Source of the DNA: CAVVIH01 sp963748295
GTDB lineage: Bacteria > Acidobacteriota > Vicinamibacteria > Vicinamibacterales > 2-12-FULL-66-21
Assembly: GCA_963748295.1 (NCBI GenBank)
Contig: CAVVIH010000001.1
Span: 496,001 to 560,000, forward strand
DNA length: 64,000 nucleotides
Reading direction: 5' to 3'
Part shown: positions 45,857 through 56,286 of the stretch, in pieces
Numbering within the stretch: the first letter of the stretch is position 1
How the letters are laid out: each line of letters starts with the position of its first letter
The notes under the pieces: model-generated
What the model saw: only the letters and a program-made list of their open reading frames with translations
The model's database searches: none
What the model was told of the DNA's origin: nothing
Translations under genes and position numbers: made by a program

Positions 45857-47403
45857 AAGCCGCGCTCGTCATCAGCGACCGCGGACAACGTCGCCACCGC
45901 GCTCGAGCCGCTCGAGCCCGGCCGCGTGCTCGACGCTCCGGCGCGTCGATCACGGTCGCGCGAGGCGATTCCGCGCGGCCACAAGGTCGCGATCGTCGCG
46001 ATTGCCGCCGGCGAGCGCGGTCATCAAGTACGGCAGCCCGATCGGACTGGCCTCGCCGACATCGCCGCCGGGCGCGCACGTGCACACGCACAACGTCGCG
46101 AGCGCCGCGGCCGCGGCGATCTGGCCGCGCCGACGCCGGATGCCGAGCCGCGACTCGCCGAGCCGCCCGACGATCGAACGGCCTCGATCGCACGCCGATG
46201 CGCAACCGCGGAGCCGGCGTGACGTCGTCCCGGCTTCGAGGGCTACCGCCGCGCCGACGGCCGCGTCGGCGTGCGCAACCACCTGCTCGTCGTGCCGACG
46301 GTGATCTGCGTCGTCGGTGGTCGCCGAGCGCGATCGCCGCCGCGGTCGCGCCGGTCGGCGACCGCGCTGCCGCATCTCGCCGGCTGCGGCCAGCTCGGGC
46401 CCGGACATGCGCGTCACGCACGACACGCTGGCGGCGTATTGCGCGGCATCCGAACGTCGGCGCCGTGCTCGTCGTCGCGCTCGGCTGCGAGCAGGTGATC
46501 GCGCAGCACCTCGCCGAGGCCGCGCGCCAGGCCGGCAAGCCGGCCGAGATCATCGCGATTCAGAGCGAAGGCGGAACCGTCCGCACGACCGAGACGGGCG
46601 ATCGAGATCGCGCAGAGCCTGGCGGCCGATGCTCGCGGCCGACGCCGAGCGCAGCCGTGCGACGTCGTCGCTGATCCTGTCGCTCAAATGCGGCGGATCG
46701 GACTACACGTCCGGGCTGGCGTCGAACCCGGCGCTCGGCCGCGTGGCCGATCGGCTGGTCGAGCTCGGCGGCAGCGCCGTGCTCGGCGAGATCGCGGAGA
46801 TCATGGGCGCCGAACACCTGCTGGCGGCGCGCGCGCCGCAGCCCGGCGACGGCGGCGCGGCTGCTCCGCGTCATCAGCCGCGTCGAAGCCGAGGCGATGG
46901 CGCTCGGCCTCGACATCCGCGGCACGCAGCCGTCGCCGGGCAACATCCGCGGCGGCCTGACGACGATCGAGGAGAAGTCGCTCGGCGCGACGCACAAGGG
47001 CGGGCGAGCGCACGCCGCTCGCCGACGTCGTCGCCATACGCGGCGCCGATCACGCGCGCGGGCCTGACGGTCATGGACACGCCGGGCTCGACGTCGAATC
47101 GGTCACCGGCATGGTCGGCGGCGGCGCGCAGGTGGTGGTGTTCACGACCGGGCTGGGCACGCCGACCGGCAATCCGATCGCGCCCGTGATCAAGATCACG
47201 GGCAACGCGCGCACCGCCGCGGCAGATGGCGGACAACATCGACCTCGACGTCAGCGGCGTGCTCGACCGAACCGAGACGCTCGACGCGGCCGCGGAGCGG
47301 CTGTTCGACGGAAGTGCTCGCGGTCGCGTCGGGCCGGCAGACCGCGGCCGAGCGCCTCGGCCATCGCGAGTTCGCAATCCATCGCCGCAATCCGACGATC
47401 TGA
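45853..47403 (+). pseudogene. UxaA-family altronate/galactarate dehydratase, many frameshifts
   Basis: Across many frame breaks the product reads as a UxaA-type dehydratase of about 510 residues. It has a small N-terminal SAF-like domain (IPRGHKVAIVAIAAGE, then YGSPIGLA), the linker GYRRADGRVGVRNHLLVVPT, and the core VGAVLVVALGCEQVIAQHLA with IAIQSEGGTVRTTE. Further stretches are GGSDYTSGLASNPALGRVAD, IEEKSLGATHKGG and the C-terminal VVVFTTGLGTPTGNPIAPVI. The family dehydrates altronate or galactarate to keto-deoxy acids using iron. The stop codon 47401 is followed directly by a palindromic repeat. Its neighbours are an SDR and a hexuronate-type MFS. Frame errors are too dense to trust exact residue numbers. 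Confidence 0.83.
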
Positions 47404-47409
47404 GGACTC

Positions 47410-47463
47410 GTAGCGCAGGCCTTCAGGCCTGCCAGCGTGGGCAGACCTGAAGGTCTGCGCTAC
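47410..47463. repeat. 54-bp double palindrome (GTAGCGCAGGCC family)
   Basis: Left arm 47410-47433 begins GTAGCGCAGGCCTTCAGG. Right arm 47440-47463 is its inverse (ending GGTCTGCGCTAC) with two mismatches and a 6-bp loop. Each arm also contains its own palindrome. Between uxaA and the MFS gene, it could form a terminator-strength hairpin. Related to 10729-10845. Confidence 0.87.
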
Positions 47464-47480
47464 GGATTGGAGCATTCGGC

Positions 47481-48838
47481 ATGCATGGAGGCGCAGGTCT
47501 CGGTCGCTCGACAGGTGACGGCGCGGTCGGCCGCTATCGCTGGGTGATCTGCGCGCTGCTGTTCTTCGCCGTCGACGATCAACTACATCGACCGCCAGGT
47601 CATCGGCATCCTCAAGCCGACGCTGCAGCAGGAGTTCGGCTGGATCCGAGATCGACTACGGCGACATCGTCTTCGCCTTCCAGCTCGCGTACGCGATCGG
47701 CTTTCTGTTCGCGGGCCGGCTTCATGGATCGCGTCGGCGCGAAGCCGGGCTTCGCGATCGCGATCGTCATCTGGAGCATCGCGGCGATGGCCCACGCCGA
47801 GGCGGCCGTGTTCGGCGGGCAGGCGGCGGCCGTGCTCGGCGATGTTCGGGCTGACGTACTCCGCGTCGGTCGCCGGCTTCATGTTCGCGCGGCTGGCGCT
47901 CGGGCTCGGCGAAGCGGGCAACTTCCCGGCAGCGATCAAGGTCACGGCCGAGTGGTTCCCGAAGCGGGAGCGCGCGTTCGCGACGGGGATGTTCAACTCC
48001 GGCACGAACATCGGCGCGCTGGTCACGCCGCTGGTCGTGCCCTGGATCACGCTGACGTACGGCTGGTACTGGGCGTTCGTGGTCACCGGCGCGCTCGGGT
48101 TCATCTGGCTGCTGTTCTGGTGGACGCTGTACGACGCGCCCGAATCGCACCAGCGCGTGAGCGCCGCCGAGCTCGCGCTACATCAGCAGCGATCCGCCGG
48201 AATCGCCGACGCCGTCAGTTGGCGGGAACTGCTCGGGTATCGCCAGGCGTGGGCGTTCGCGATCGGCAAGTTCATGACCGATCCGATCTGGTGGCTGTAT
48301 CTGTTCTGGATCCCCGACTTCTTCAATCGCAACCACGGCATCGATCTGCCGCACGATCGGTCCGCCGCTGGTCGTGATCTATCTGGTCGCGGACGTCGGC
48401 AGCATCGGCGGCGGCTGGCTGTCGTCGTCACTGATCAAGCGCGGCTGGACGGTGAACGCCGCGCCGGAAAACCGCAATGCTCGCCTGTGCGCGTTGCGGT
48501 GGTGCCGATGGTGTTCGCCTCGACGGTCAGCAATCTCTGGGTGGCCGTCGGCCTGATCGGCCTCGCGGCGGCGGCGCATCAGGGCTGGTCGGCGAACCTT
48601 TACACGCTCGTCTCCGACACGTTTCCGCGTCAGGCGGTCGGCGTCAGTCGTTGGATTCGGCGGGATGGCGGGCGCGGTCGGCGGCATGCTGATCGCGAAG
48701 GTGACCGGCAATCTGCTCGAGTTCACCGGAAGCTACGTTCCGGTGTTCATGATCGCCGCGTTCGCTTATCTGACGGCGCTCGCGATTGTCCACGCGCTGG
48801 TGCCGCGTCTCGATCCGGCTCGGTTGCCGCGGTCTTGA
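47481..48838 (+). pseudogene. MFS hexuronate-type (ExuT-like) transporter, several frameshifts
   Basis: This is a 12-helix permease of about 445 residues after correction. The first helix is YRWVICALLFFAV followed by TINYIDRQVIGILKPTLQQE, the N-terminal signature of the ExuT/anion:cation symporter family. Then come FARLALGLGEAGNFPAAIKV, EWFPKRERAFATGMFNSGTN, FMTDPIWWLYLFWIPDFFNR and HQGWSANLYTLVSDTFPRQA. At least seven frame changes occur. Most fit one extra base, for example GTCGACGATCAAC for GTCACGATCAAC. The family imports hexuronates or hexonates with protons, fitting the upstream altronate dehydratase. Its reconstructed 3' end (to 48838) overlaps the convergent esterase. Confidence 0.83.
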
Positions 48839-50048
48839 TCGGCGTCGCCTTGGCGCCTTTCTTCTTCGGCGCTTCGGGCGCGGGCGGCCCGACCATCACG
48901 CCGTCCAGGAATCGTTCCACCGCATAGGTCGCGATCTGTCCGCACGGCCCGCCGAAGCTGCGGTCGCATCCGTGCGTCGCCCACGACATTTTCACGAACA
49001 GATGCTTGACGCCCGCCTGCAGCAGCCGCGCCTCGAGGCGCGTGCTCTCGTCCGGCGACACGATTCCATCCCGCATCCCGTGAATCAACAGCGTCGGCGG
49101 CGACGACGCGGTGACGAAGTTGATCGGCGACGCGGCGAAGTACACATCCGAGACATCGGCGGGCGAGCCGCCGAGATACGTGGTCAGTGCCTCGCGCGTG
49201 TCGAACAACCGCGCCGCCGCGGGGTGTTCGTAGCCGAACTGCAGATCGGTCGGTCCGTAGATCGAGATGACGCCCTTGATGGCTGATTCGCCCGCGGTGT
49301 AGGCGGCGAGCAGCGCGAGCTGACCGCCTGACGACCGGCCGAGCAGCGCCAGCCGTTCCGGGTCCACGCCGAACTCCTTCCCGTTCACCTTCAAGTAAGC
49401 AATCGCGGCGAGCACATCGTCACGCCCGGCCGGAAACGGATGCGGCGGCGAGAGCCGATAGTTGATCGCGGCGACGACATAGTCACGGCCGGCCAGATAT
49501 GCATTGAGCGCGACGAACTCCGCGTTGCTGCCGCTCTGCCACGAGCCGCCGTGTACGACGATGAGGCCGGGCAGCGGACCGTGTTCGTAGGCCGGACGGT
49601 AGACGTCGAGCGTCAGCTTCTCGTCTTCGCGGGTGCGGAACACGCGCTCCTCGAAGCGGACGGCGGGCAGCTCGAGTGGCCTGAGCAGCTCGGGAAAGAT
49701 CAATGGCTCGGAGCGCGCCGCTTCGGAGGCGTGCGCCCGCACACGGCGCTCGAAGCCGAAAGTCTCGTTGAACGCTTTCGGAAGCTCGCTGTTCATCTCG
49801 CTCGCGCGCACCACCGGCATGATGAACAGCGCGATCGCGCCGAGGCTCATGACGCCGCCCATCTTGGCGAGCTTGTTCTGGTTGCGCGTCGGGATCAGCG
49901 GAAGTATCGCGGCGAACGCGATCCAGTAGCCCCATTCGGTGGCCGCGACCGACGCCTTCCACAGCAAATGTGTTGGAGCAGGCGCCACCGTGAGCGTCGC
50001 GAGGCCGATGAACAGGAGGCCGCCGAGGAATCGCAGGACGTTTTTCAT
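48747..50048 (-). CDS. Alpha/beta-hydrolase (BD-FAE/carboxylesterase-like) with N-terminal membrane helices
   Basis: This 433-residue protein has three hydrophobic segments in the first ~95 residues (VLRFLGGLLFIGLATLTV, YWIAFAAILPLI, LGAIALFIMPVV). An esterase/lipase domain follows: oxyanion motif LIVVHGGSWQSGSN near 170, nucleophile Ser in LLGRSSGGQLALL near 250, Asp region LLIHGMRDGIVSP and His in WATHGCDRSFGG near 380. The last ~40 residues (KKKGAKATPIKTAATEPDRD onward) read antisense to the convergent MFS gene's 3' end; they are low-complexity and may be an artefact of a lost stop. The hydrolase substrate is unknown; acyl or acetyl esters of sugars are plausible. Confidence 0.84.
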   Translation of the reverse strand: MKNVLRFLGGLLFIGLATLTVAPAPTHLLWKASVAATEWGYWIAFAAILPLIPTRNQNKLAKMGGVMSLGAIALFIMPVVRASEMNSELPKAFNETFGFERRVRAHASEAARSEPLIFPELLRPLELPAVRFEERVFRTREDEKLTLDVYRPAYEHGPLPGLIVVHGGSWQSGSNAEFVALNAYLAGRDYVVAAINYRLSPPHPFPAGRDDVLAAIAYLKVNGKEFGVDPERLALLGRSSGGQLALLAAYTAGESAIKGVISIYGPTDLQFGYEHPAAARLFDTREALTTYLGGSPADVSDVYFAASPINFVTASSPPTLLIHGMRDGIVSPDESTRLEARLLQAGVKHLFVKMSWATHGCDRSFGGPCGQIATYAVERFLDGVMVGPPAPEAPKKKGAKATPIKTAATEPDRDAAPARGQSRAPSDKRTRRS

Positions 50049-50214
50049 GGGGTCAAGACCGCGAGCTCACGACACACGTTCTGCGTGCCCGGCGCCGCGC
50101 GCGGAGGTTCGGGCGCAAGCGAGATGCCAGGAAATGTCGTGAAATTATGGGGAAAATCGCGATCAGGCCAGATTAGTGACGGCAAGATTGTTATCGGGCG
50201 CCCAATTCTGGCCC

Positions 50215-50243
50215 TTCGACTCGCTGGGCTCGCTCAGGGCAGG
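50215..50243. repeat. Dispersed TTCGACTCGCT repeat in the 252-bp gap before the tricorn-like gene
   Basis: TTCGACTCGCT-GG-GCTCGCTCA-GG-GCAGGCC recurs with four changes at 56114-56144 inside the S9 peptidase gene. The rest of the 50049-50300 gap shows no gene; CGGAGG before ATG 50301 is the ribosome site. Confidence 0.6.
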
Positions 50244-50300
50244 CCCTTTTGACTGGTGTTACGATACGCGCGTTCGAAACCGCTCACACCCGGAGGCACG

Positions 50301-53300
50301 ATGTTCAGCCCTGCAAAACCTCGATTCGTCCGCTTTCTTCCGTGGCTCGCCCCCGCCATAGTGGTGGCAGCCCTCACGGCCGCGGAGCCCAATGGCGAAC
50401 CGACGCTCCTGCTCCGATCGCCGTCGGTGAGCGCCACGCACGTCGCGTTCGCGTACGCCAACAACATCTGGTCGTCGATCGCGCCGGCGGGCTGGCGCGT
50501 CGTCTCACAAGCTTCCAGGGGCAGACGTCGAACCCGAGCTTCTCGCCGGACGGCCGGAGCATCGCGTTCAGCGGCGAGTACGCGGGCAACATCGACGTCT
50601 ACACCGTGCCGGTGGAAGGCGGCGATCCCAAGCGACTGACCTGGCATCCGGGAGGCGACGTCGTCCAGGGTTGGATGCCGGACGGCAAGTCGATCGTCTT
50701 TGCCTCGGGGCGAGCGACGTGGGCGCCGAACGCGACGACTCGCTTCTGGACGGTTCCAGCCGAGGGCGGTGTCGAGTCGCCGATGGCGTTGCCGCGCGCC
50801 TATCAAGGAAAGGTCTCGCCGTCGGGCACACACGTGGCCTATCGCCTCAACAGCTCGTGGGATGAGGAGCGCCGCAACTACCGCGGCGGCCAGAATCGGC
50901 CGGTCTGGATTGTCGACCTCAAGACCTACGACCTCGTGAGCCCGCCTTGGACGGACTCCAACGACAAGGATCCGGCGTGGGTGGCCGAGACGGTTTACTT
51001 CCTTTCCGATCGCGATGGTGTATCGAACGTGTGGTCGTTCGAGCCGAAATCGAAGCGGCTCACGCAGGTGACGAAGTTCACCGACTTCGACGTGAAGTCG
51101 ATGGACGCCGGCGCCGGCACCGGTGGTCTTCGAGCAGGCCGGGTACATCCACGAGCTGGATCCGAAGACGTGGCAAGTCGAAGGTGCTGAACATCATCGC
51201 CCGCGGCGATTTCCCGTGGATGATGCCGCGGTGGGAAGAGGTGACCAGCCGCATCAGCAACATTGCGCTGTCGCCGACCGGACGACGCGTCGTCGCCGAG
51301 GCGCGCGGCGAGATCTTCACGATTCCGGCGGAGAAGGGGGACATCCGCAATCTGACGAACTCGAGCGGCTCGGCCGAGCGCGAGCCAGCGTGGTCGCCTG
51401 ACGGCAAGTGGGTCTCGTACTTCAGCGACAAGTCGGGCGAGAACGCGCTCGTGATCGAATCGCAGGACGGCCTGCAGCCGCCGCGCGAGATCAAGCTGCC
51501 GAACCCGAAGCACTACTACACGCCGTCGTGGTCGCCCGACTCGAAGAAGCTGCTCTACCACGACACCGATCTGAAGGTGTGGGTGATCGACATTGCGACG
51601 GGCCAGGCAACGCAGGTCGGACGCGATCCCTGGATGGTGCCGCAGCGCACGCTGCATCCAACCTGGAGCCCTGATTCGAAATGGGTCGCGTATGCGAGCC
51701 GGCTGAACTCGCTCTATCGCGCGGTCTTCGTCACCAACGTCGAGAGCGGCGAAACAAAGCAGGTCACCGACGGCCTGGCTGACGTGATGTTCCCGGTGTG
51801 GGACTCGGGCGGCAAATACCTGTGGTTCCTTGCCTCGACGGACTTCGCGCTGCGATCGCAATGGCTCGACATGACTTCTTACGATCGCGAAGAGACGTTC
51901 GGGCTCTACTTCGCGGTGTTGAAGAAGGAGCGATCCGAGCCCGCTGTTCCGGAGAGTGACGAGGATCAGCGGCGTCGGAGCGTGCACGCCGGGCCAGCCG
52001 GTGGAGGCGGCGGCGGTGGCGGCAGGGGAGTGGAGGTCAGGAGCGAACGCAGCCGAGGGCGCCGCCGGATGGACCTACGCCGAGCAGCGTGCGCAGCCGC
52101 CATCGCCCACCGCGTGGTCCGGTCACCGTGCAGATCGATTTCGACGGCCTGCCGCAGCGCATCATCGCGGTGCCCAACGTCCCCGAGCGTCAGGTACTCG
52201 ACGCTCAAGGCTGGCGCACCTGGCACTGTTTACTACATGGAAGCGGGCGGCGGCGGGGCCGGGCGCGGCGGTGCTGGCGGCGGCAGCGTGCTGCATCGCT
52301 ATCGCCTCGAGCGATCGCCGGTCGCAGGCGTTCGTGCACGGCGTCGCGGAGTACGCGGTGAGCGCCGACGGCCGCAAACTGCTCTATCGCACCGGCGGTG
52401 GTGGCGGCGGACGCGGCGGCCGCGGCGGCGCGGCGGCTGGCGGCGGCGGAGTCAACCTGTTCCTCGTCGATGCCGATCGCAATCCACCGCAGGCCGGCGC
52501 AGGGACGCCTCGACGTCAGCCTGCGCATGTATTTGGAACCGCGCGAGGAGTTCCGGCAGATCTTCAACGAAGGCTGGCGCAAGCAGCGCGACTACCTCTA
52601 CGTGCCGAACATGCACGGCAGCGACTGGCCGAAGATGAAGGCAGATGTACGGGCAGCTGCTGCCGCATGTGAATCACCGCGCCGACCTCAACTACCTGCT
52701 CGACAACATGGGCGCAGAGATCGCCGTCGGCCACTCCTACGTCCGCGGCGGCGCGATGCCCGAGGTGCCGAACTCGCCGGGCGGGTTGCTTGGCGCCGAC
52801 TTCACCGTCGAGAACGGCCGCTACAAGATCGCGCGCATCTACGACACCGAGAGCTGGAACCCGGAGCTCCGTGCGCCGCTGGCCGCACCGGGCGTCGACG
52901 TCGCCGTCGGCGACTACATCGTCGTCGATCAACGGCATCGAGCTGCGCGCGCCCGACAACATCTATCGACTGCTCGACGGCACCGCGAACCGCCAGACCG
53001 TCATCGCGGTGAATGCGAAGCCGGTCATGGAAGGCGCGCGGCAGGTCACCGTGGTTCCGGTCGCGACCGAGCGGCGGCTGCGTACGCGCGCATGGGTTGA
53101 GCACAACCGCCGGCTGGTCGACAAGCTCTCCGGCGGTCAGCTCGCTTACGTGCTATGTTCCGAACACCGGCCAGGGCGGCTACGAGAGCTTCAATCGCTA
53201 CTACTTCGCGCAGCAGGACAAGCAGGGCGCGATGATCGATGAGCGTTTCAACGGCGGCGGCTCCGCGGCCGACTACATCATCGACATGCTGTCAGCGCGA

Positions 53301-53771
53301 TTTCGACGGCTACTTCAACAACGTCGCCGGCGATCGCATGCCGTTCACGAGTCCCTCGGCCGGGATCTGGGGGCCGAAGGTGATGATCATCAACGAGATG
53401 GCCGGGTCAGCGGCGGTGACCTGATGCCCTACATGTTCAAGCGCCGCAAGATCGGGCCGCTGGTCGGCAAGCGGACATGGGGCGGCCTCGTCCACACTGC
53501 CGACACGCCGGCGTTCATCGACGGCGGCTCGATGATCGCCCCGCGCGGCGGTTTCTTCACGCGCGAAGGGAAGTGGGCGGTGGAGAACGAAGGCGTCGGG
53601 CCGGACATCGACGTCGAGAATTGGCCGAAAGACGTGATCGCCGGAAAGGATCCTCAGCTCGAACGCGCGGTCGAGGAGGCGATGAAGATGCTGAAGGCGG
53701 GTCCGATCAAGCGCATGACGACGGAGCCGCCGCCGCCGACGTGGGGAAAGAGGCCCGGCGGAGGCTCTTGA
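50301..53771 (+). pseudogene. Tricorn-protease-like S41 peptidase, many frameshifts
   Basis: This is a ~1150-residue exported protein. The signal region is FVRFLPWLAPAIVVAALTAA, followed by beta-propeller repeats: NPSFSPDGRSIAFSGEYAGN, REPAWSPDGKWVSYFSDKSG, LHPTWSPDSKWVAYASRLNS. A Gly-rich linker (about 52000-52060) and a C-terminal PDZ and S41 protease half follow. The nucleophile Ser lies in NEMAGS, then GGDLMPYMFKRRKIGPLVGK after a frame break near 53407. Other core stretches are HSYVRGGAMPEVP and DERFNGGGSAADYIIDML. Tricorn-like enzymes trim peptides and act with aminopeptidases. At least eight frame changes (50490-53410) split it. ATG 50301 has a CGGAGG site. It converges on an S9 peptidase. 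Confidence 0.83.
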
Positions 53772-53837
53772 TTGCAGAGTCTGGTAGGTTTTTCACAGGA
53801 GACCAGGAGTTCAGGAGACGGTCTTTCACAGGAGAAT

Positions 53838-53895
53838 CACGAGGACAGGAGCTATCAGGTTTTGTTCTTAGAAAAACCAGCTCCTGTCCTCTTAA
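53838..53895. terminator. Long hairpin between convergent peptidase genes
   Basis: GAGGACAGGAGCT (53841-53853) pairs exactly with AGCTCCTGTCCTC (53879-53891). An inner GGTTTT...AAAACC pair and outer TTCACA...TGTGAA pair extend the stem. T- and A-rich loop DNA makes it a good bidirectional terminator. Confidence 0.75.
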
Positions 53896-53916
53896 CCTCT
53901 TGTGAAGGACAATTGA

Positions 53917-56244
53917 CTACTTGTCTCCGTCCGTGGCCACCTTCACCTTCGAATCTTCGTCGAGCGTCTTCAGCACGTCGCGCCAGCTGAACTTCTGGCC
54001 CTTGCCGCGCACGTAGTAGTCCATCCACGCCATCTCGCTGACCGCTTTCACGAGCTGGTTGCGCGGATCGGGGATGCCGTGCGTGTTGCCCGGATACATG
54101 AACAACTCGGTCGGGACGCCGAGCTGCTTCAGCGCCATGTGCAGCTCGATTGACTGCGGGCTCGGCACGCGCGGATCGCCTTCGACGACATGGATCATCG
54201 TCGGCGTCTTGGCGTTCTTGATGTACTTCAGCGGCGACTGCGCCCAGTAGGCGTCGAAGTCGTCGTAGGGCAGCTTGTTGCCGAGGTAGTACTGGCGGTT
54301 GCGCTGCACGTCGCTCTGCGCGTACATCGAGATCCAGTTCGACGTGCCCGCGCCGGTGCTGATCGCCTTGAAGCGGTTCGTCTGGACGAGGATCCAGTTC
54401 GACCAGTGGCCGCCCGCGCTCCAGCCGAGCGCGCCCATGCGATCGCCATCGGCAATGCCCTGCGCGATCAGGTAATCGACGCCGCTGATGATGTCGTCGT
54501 AGCCCGGCGCGAAGTAGTTGCCGACGATGTCGTTCTTGTGCTTCTGGCCGTAGTTGGTCGATCCGCGATAATTGGGACGGAGGACGACGTAGCCGGCGCC
54601 GGCGTAGACCTGGGAGTCGTAGCCGCCGTTGAAGCTGAGGACATCGGCGGATGCCGGACCGCCGTGGATCGCGACGATCAGCGGATAGCGCTGGCCGGCG
54701 CGGTAGCCCACCGGCTTGACGAGCACGCCGCCGACCTGGTATCCGTCCTTCGATCTCCAGGTGATCTCTTCCTGCTCGCCGAGCGCGAAATTGCGGACCT
54801 GCGGGTTGGCGTCTGTCAATTGCGTCCATGCCGCGCGGTCCGTGATCCTGATCGATGCTGGCAATCGTGAACGTCGTCGGCGGCGTTTTGCCGTCCGCGT
54901 AGTTGACGAGCAGGGCGCCGGTATCGTCCTGATCGACGGAAACCGTGCCTTTCACGCTGGTGATGGGGTCGAACCGTGCCCTGCTGGACGTCGAGCGCGA
55001 GCACCTGGTTGGTCGCCTTGATCCCTTCATTGCAGTAGATCGTGTTGCCGTCCTTCGACCAGAATCCCGACCGAGACATCGCCGTCGAAAGCGGTGCCGA
55101 GCTTCTGGAACGGCTTGCCGCGGTCGGCGATCGCGCGCAGGTACACGCGGCCGTTCGACATGCTGTACTTCTCCATGTCGTCCGGCGCCGAAAATGCGAC
55201 GAGGCGGCCGTCGGGCGAGAAGCTCGGAACGCTTTCGCCCACTTCACGATTCTTCGTCAGCCGCTCGATGGTGCCTGACGCGGCGTCCATGATGAATACG
55301 TCGCTGTAAAGACCTTCCTGGGTGATGTTGCGTTCGTACCGGTTCGCCGACGACGCCCTGATGCCGATCCACTTGCTGTCCTCGGAGATCGAAAAGCCGG
55401 CGACGCTGTAGGTCTTGTCCTCGGTGAGACGGTGTGTCTTCGACAGCCGGGAATCCGGATTCGGGTCGAGATAGATCGCCCACAGGCTGACGAGCGGCGT
55501 CTCCGCGTTGCGGATGTTCACCGTGAACTTCTTCTCGCGCCGCAGCTTCTCGTCGGCGTCGGCGGCATCGGCGCCGGCGAAATAGATTCGCTTGCTGTCG
55601 GGCGCCCACTGCCATTCGCCGACGCCCGCCGCCTGCTTCGTGATCTGCTCGGGCGAAGCGCCCTCGATGCGATCGACGGGAGCCGGTAGAGCTGTTCCTC
55701 GCCCGGACTTGCCGCTGCGATACGCCAGCCACTTGCCGTCGCGGCTGAGGGCGAAGTTCGAGACGCCTTCCTTCGCGTCGGTCACGCGCCGCGCCTCGCC
55801 GCCGTCGGGATTCATCACGTAAACCTGATTCCGGTTCGCGGAGCTCTCAGGCGCTTCGCGGTTGGAGAGGAAGAAGAAGCTCTTGTTGTCGCGAGCCCAC
55901 TGCGGTGACGTCTCGTTCTTTTCCTTCGTGAACGTCATCTGCTTCGTTGACGACACGCCCTGCTGCATCGAAACCAGATAGATGTCGGTCTGGCGTTTCG
56001 CTTCTTTCCAGTCCATCACCGACAGCGTGTAGAGCAGCCACTTGCCGTCAGGGCTCGGCGTCGGCGACCCCGCGTTCCGCATGTGCTGGACATCGAGAAA
56101 TGTCATCGGCCGGTTCGACTCGCTTCGCTCGCTCACCGCAGGCCGCGTCTGTGCGGCAATCGACGCGGTGAAGCCCATGGCTGCGAGAGTGCAAATAGCG
56201 GCCAGAGTGGCCGGCCATCTCCGTATAGGCACGTGCATGTTCAT
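53917..56244 (-). CDS. S9 prolyl-oligopeptidase-family peptidase, frameshifted
   Basis: This is a ~775-residue exported serine peptidase. It has a signal peptide (WPATLAAICTLAAMGFTASI), a beta-propeller (PTPSPDGKWLLYTLSVMDWK, ESVPSFSPDGRLVAFSAPDD) and a C-terminal hydrolase domain: LIVAIHGGPASADVLSFNGG, nucleophile Ser in ALGWSAGGHWSNW, Asp in VVEGDPRVPSPQS and His in PGNTHGIPDPRNQ. The three catalytic motifs are complete. The propeller end moves through three frames between about 55065 and 54860. Right after the signal, SERSESNRP is encoded by a dispersed repeat (56114-56144). With the tricorn-like gene it forms a convergent pair of periplasmic peptidases. Confidence 0.87.
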
Positions 56245-56286
56245 CCTCCAAAAGAGCTTCCAGCTTCAGCTCGAACGCATTTTCCC

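Noticed and set aside
50049..50300. Riboswitch or small RNA in the gap before the tricorn-like gene
   Set aside because: Only a short dispersed repeat and a ribosome site were seen; no conserved riboswitch core was recognisable.
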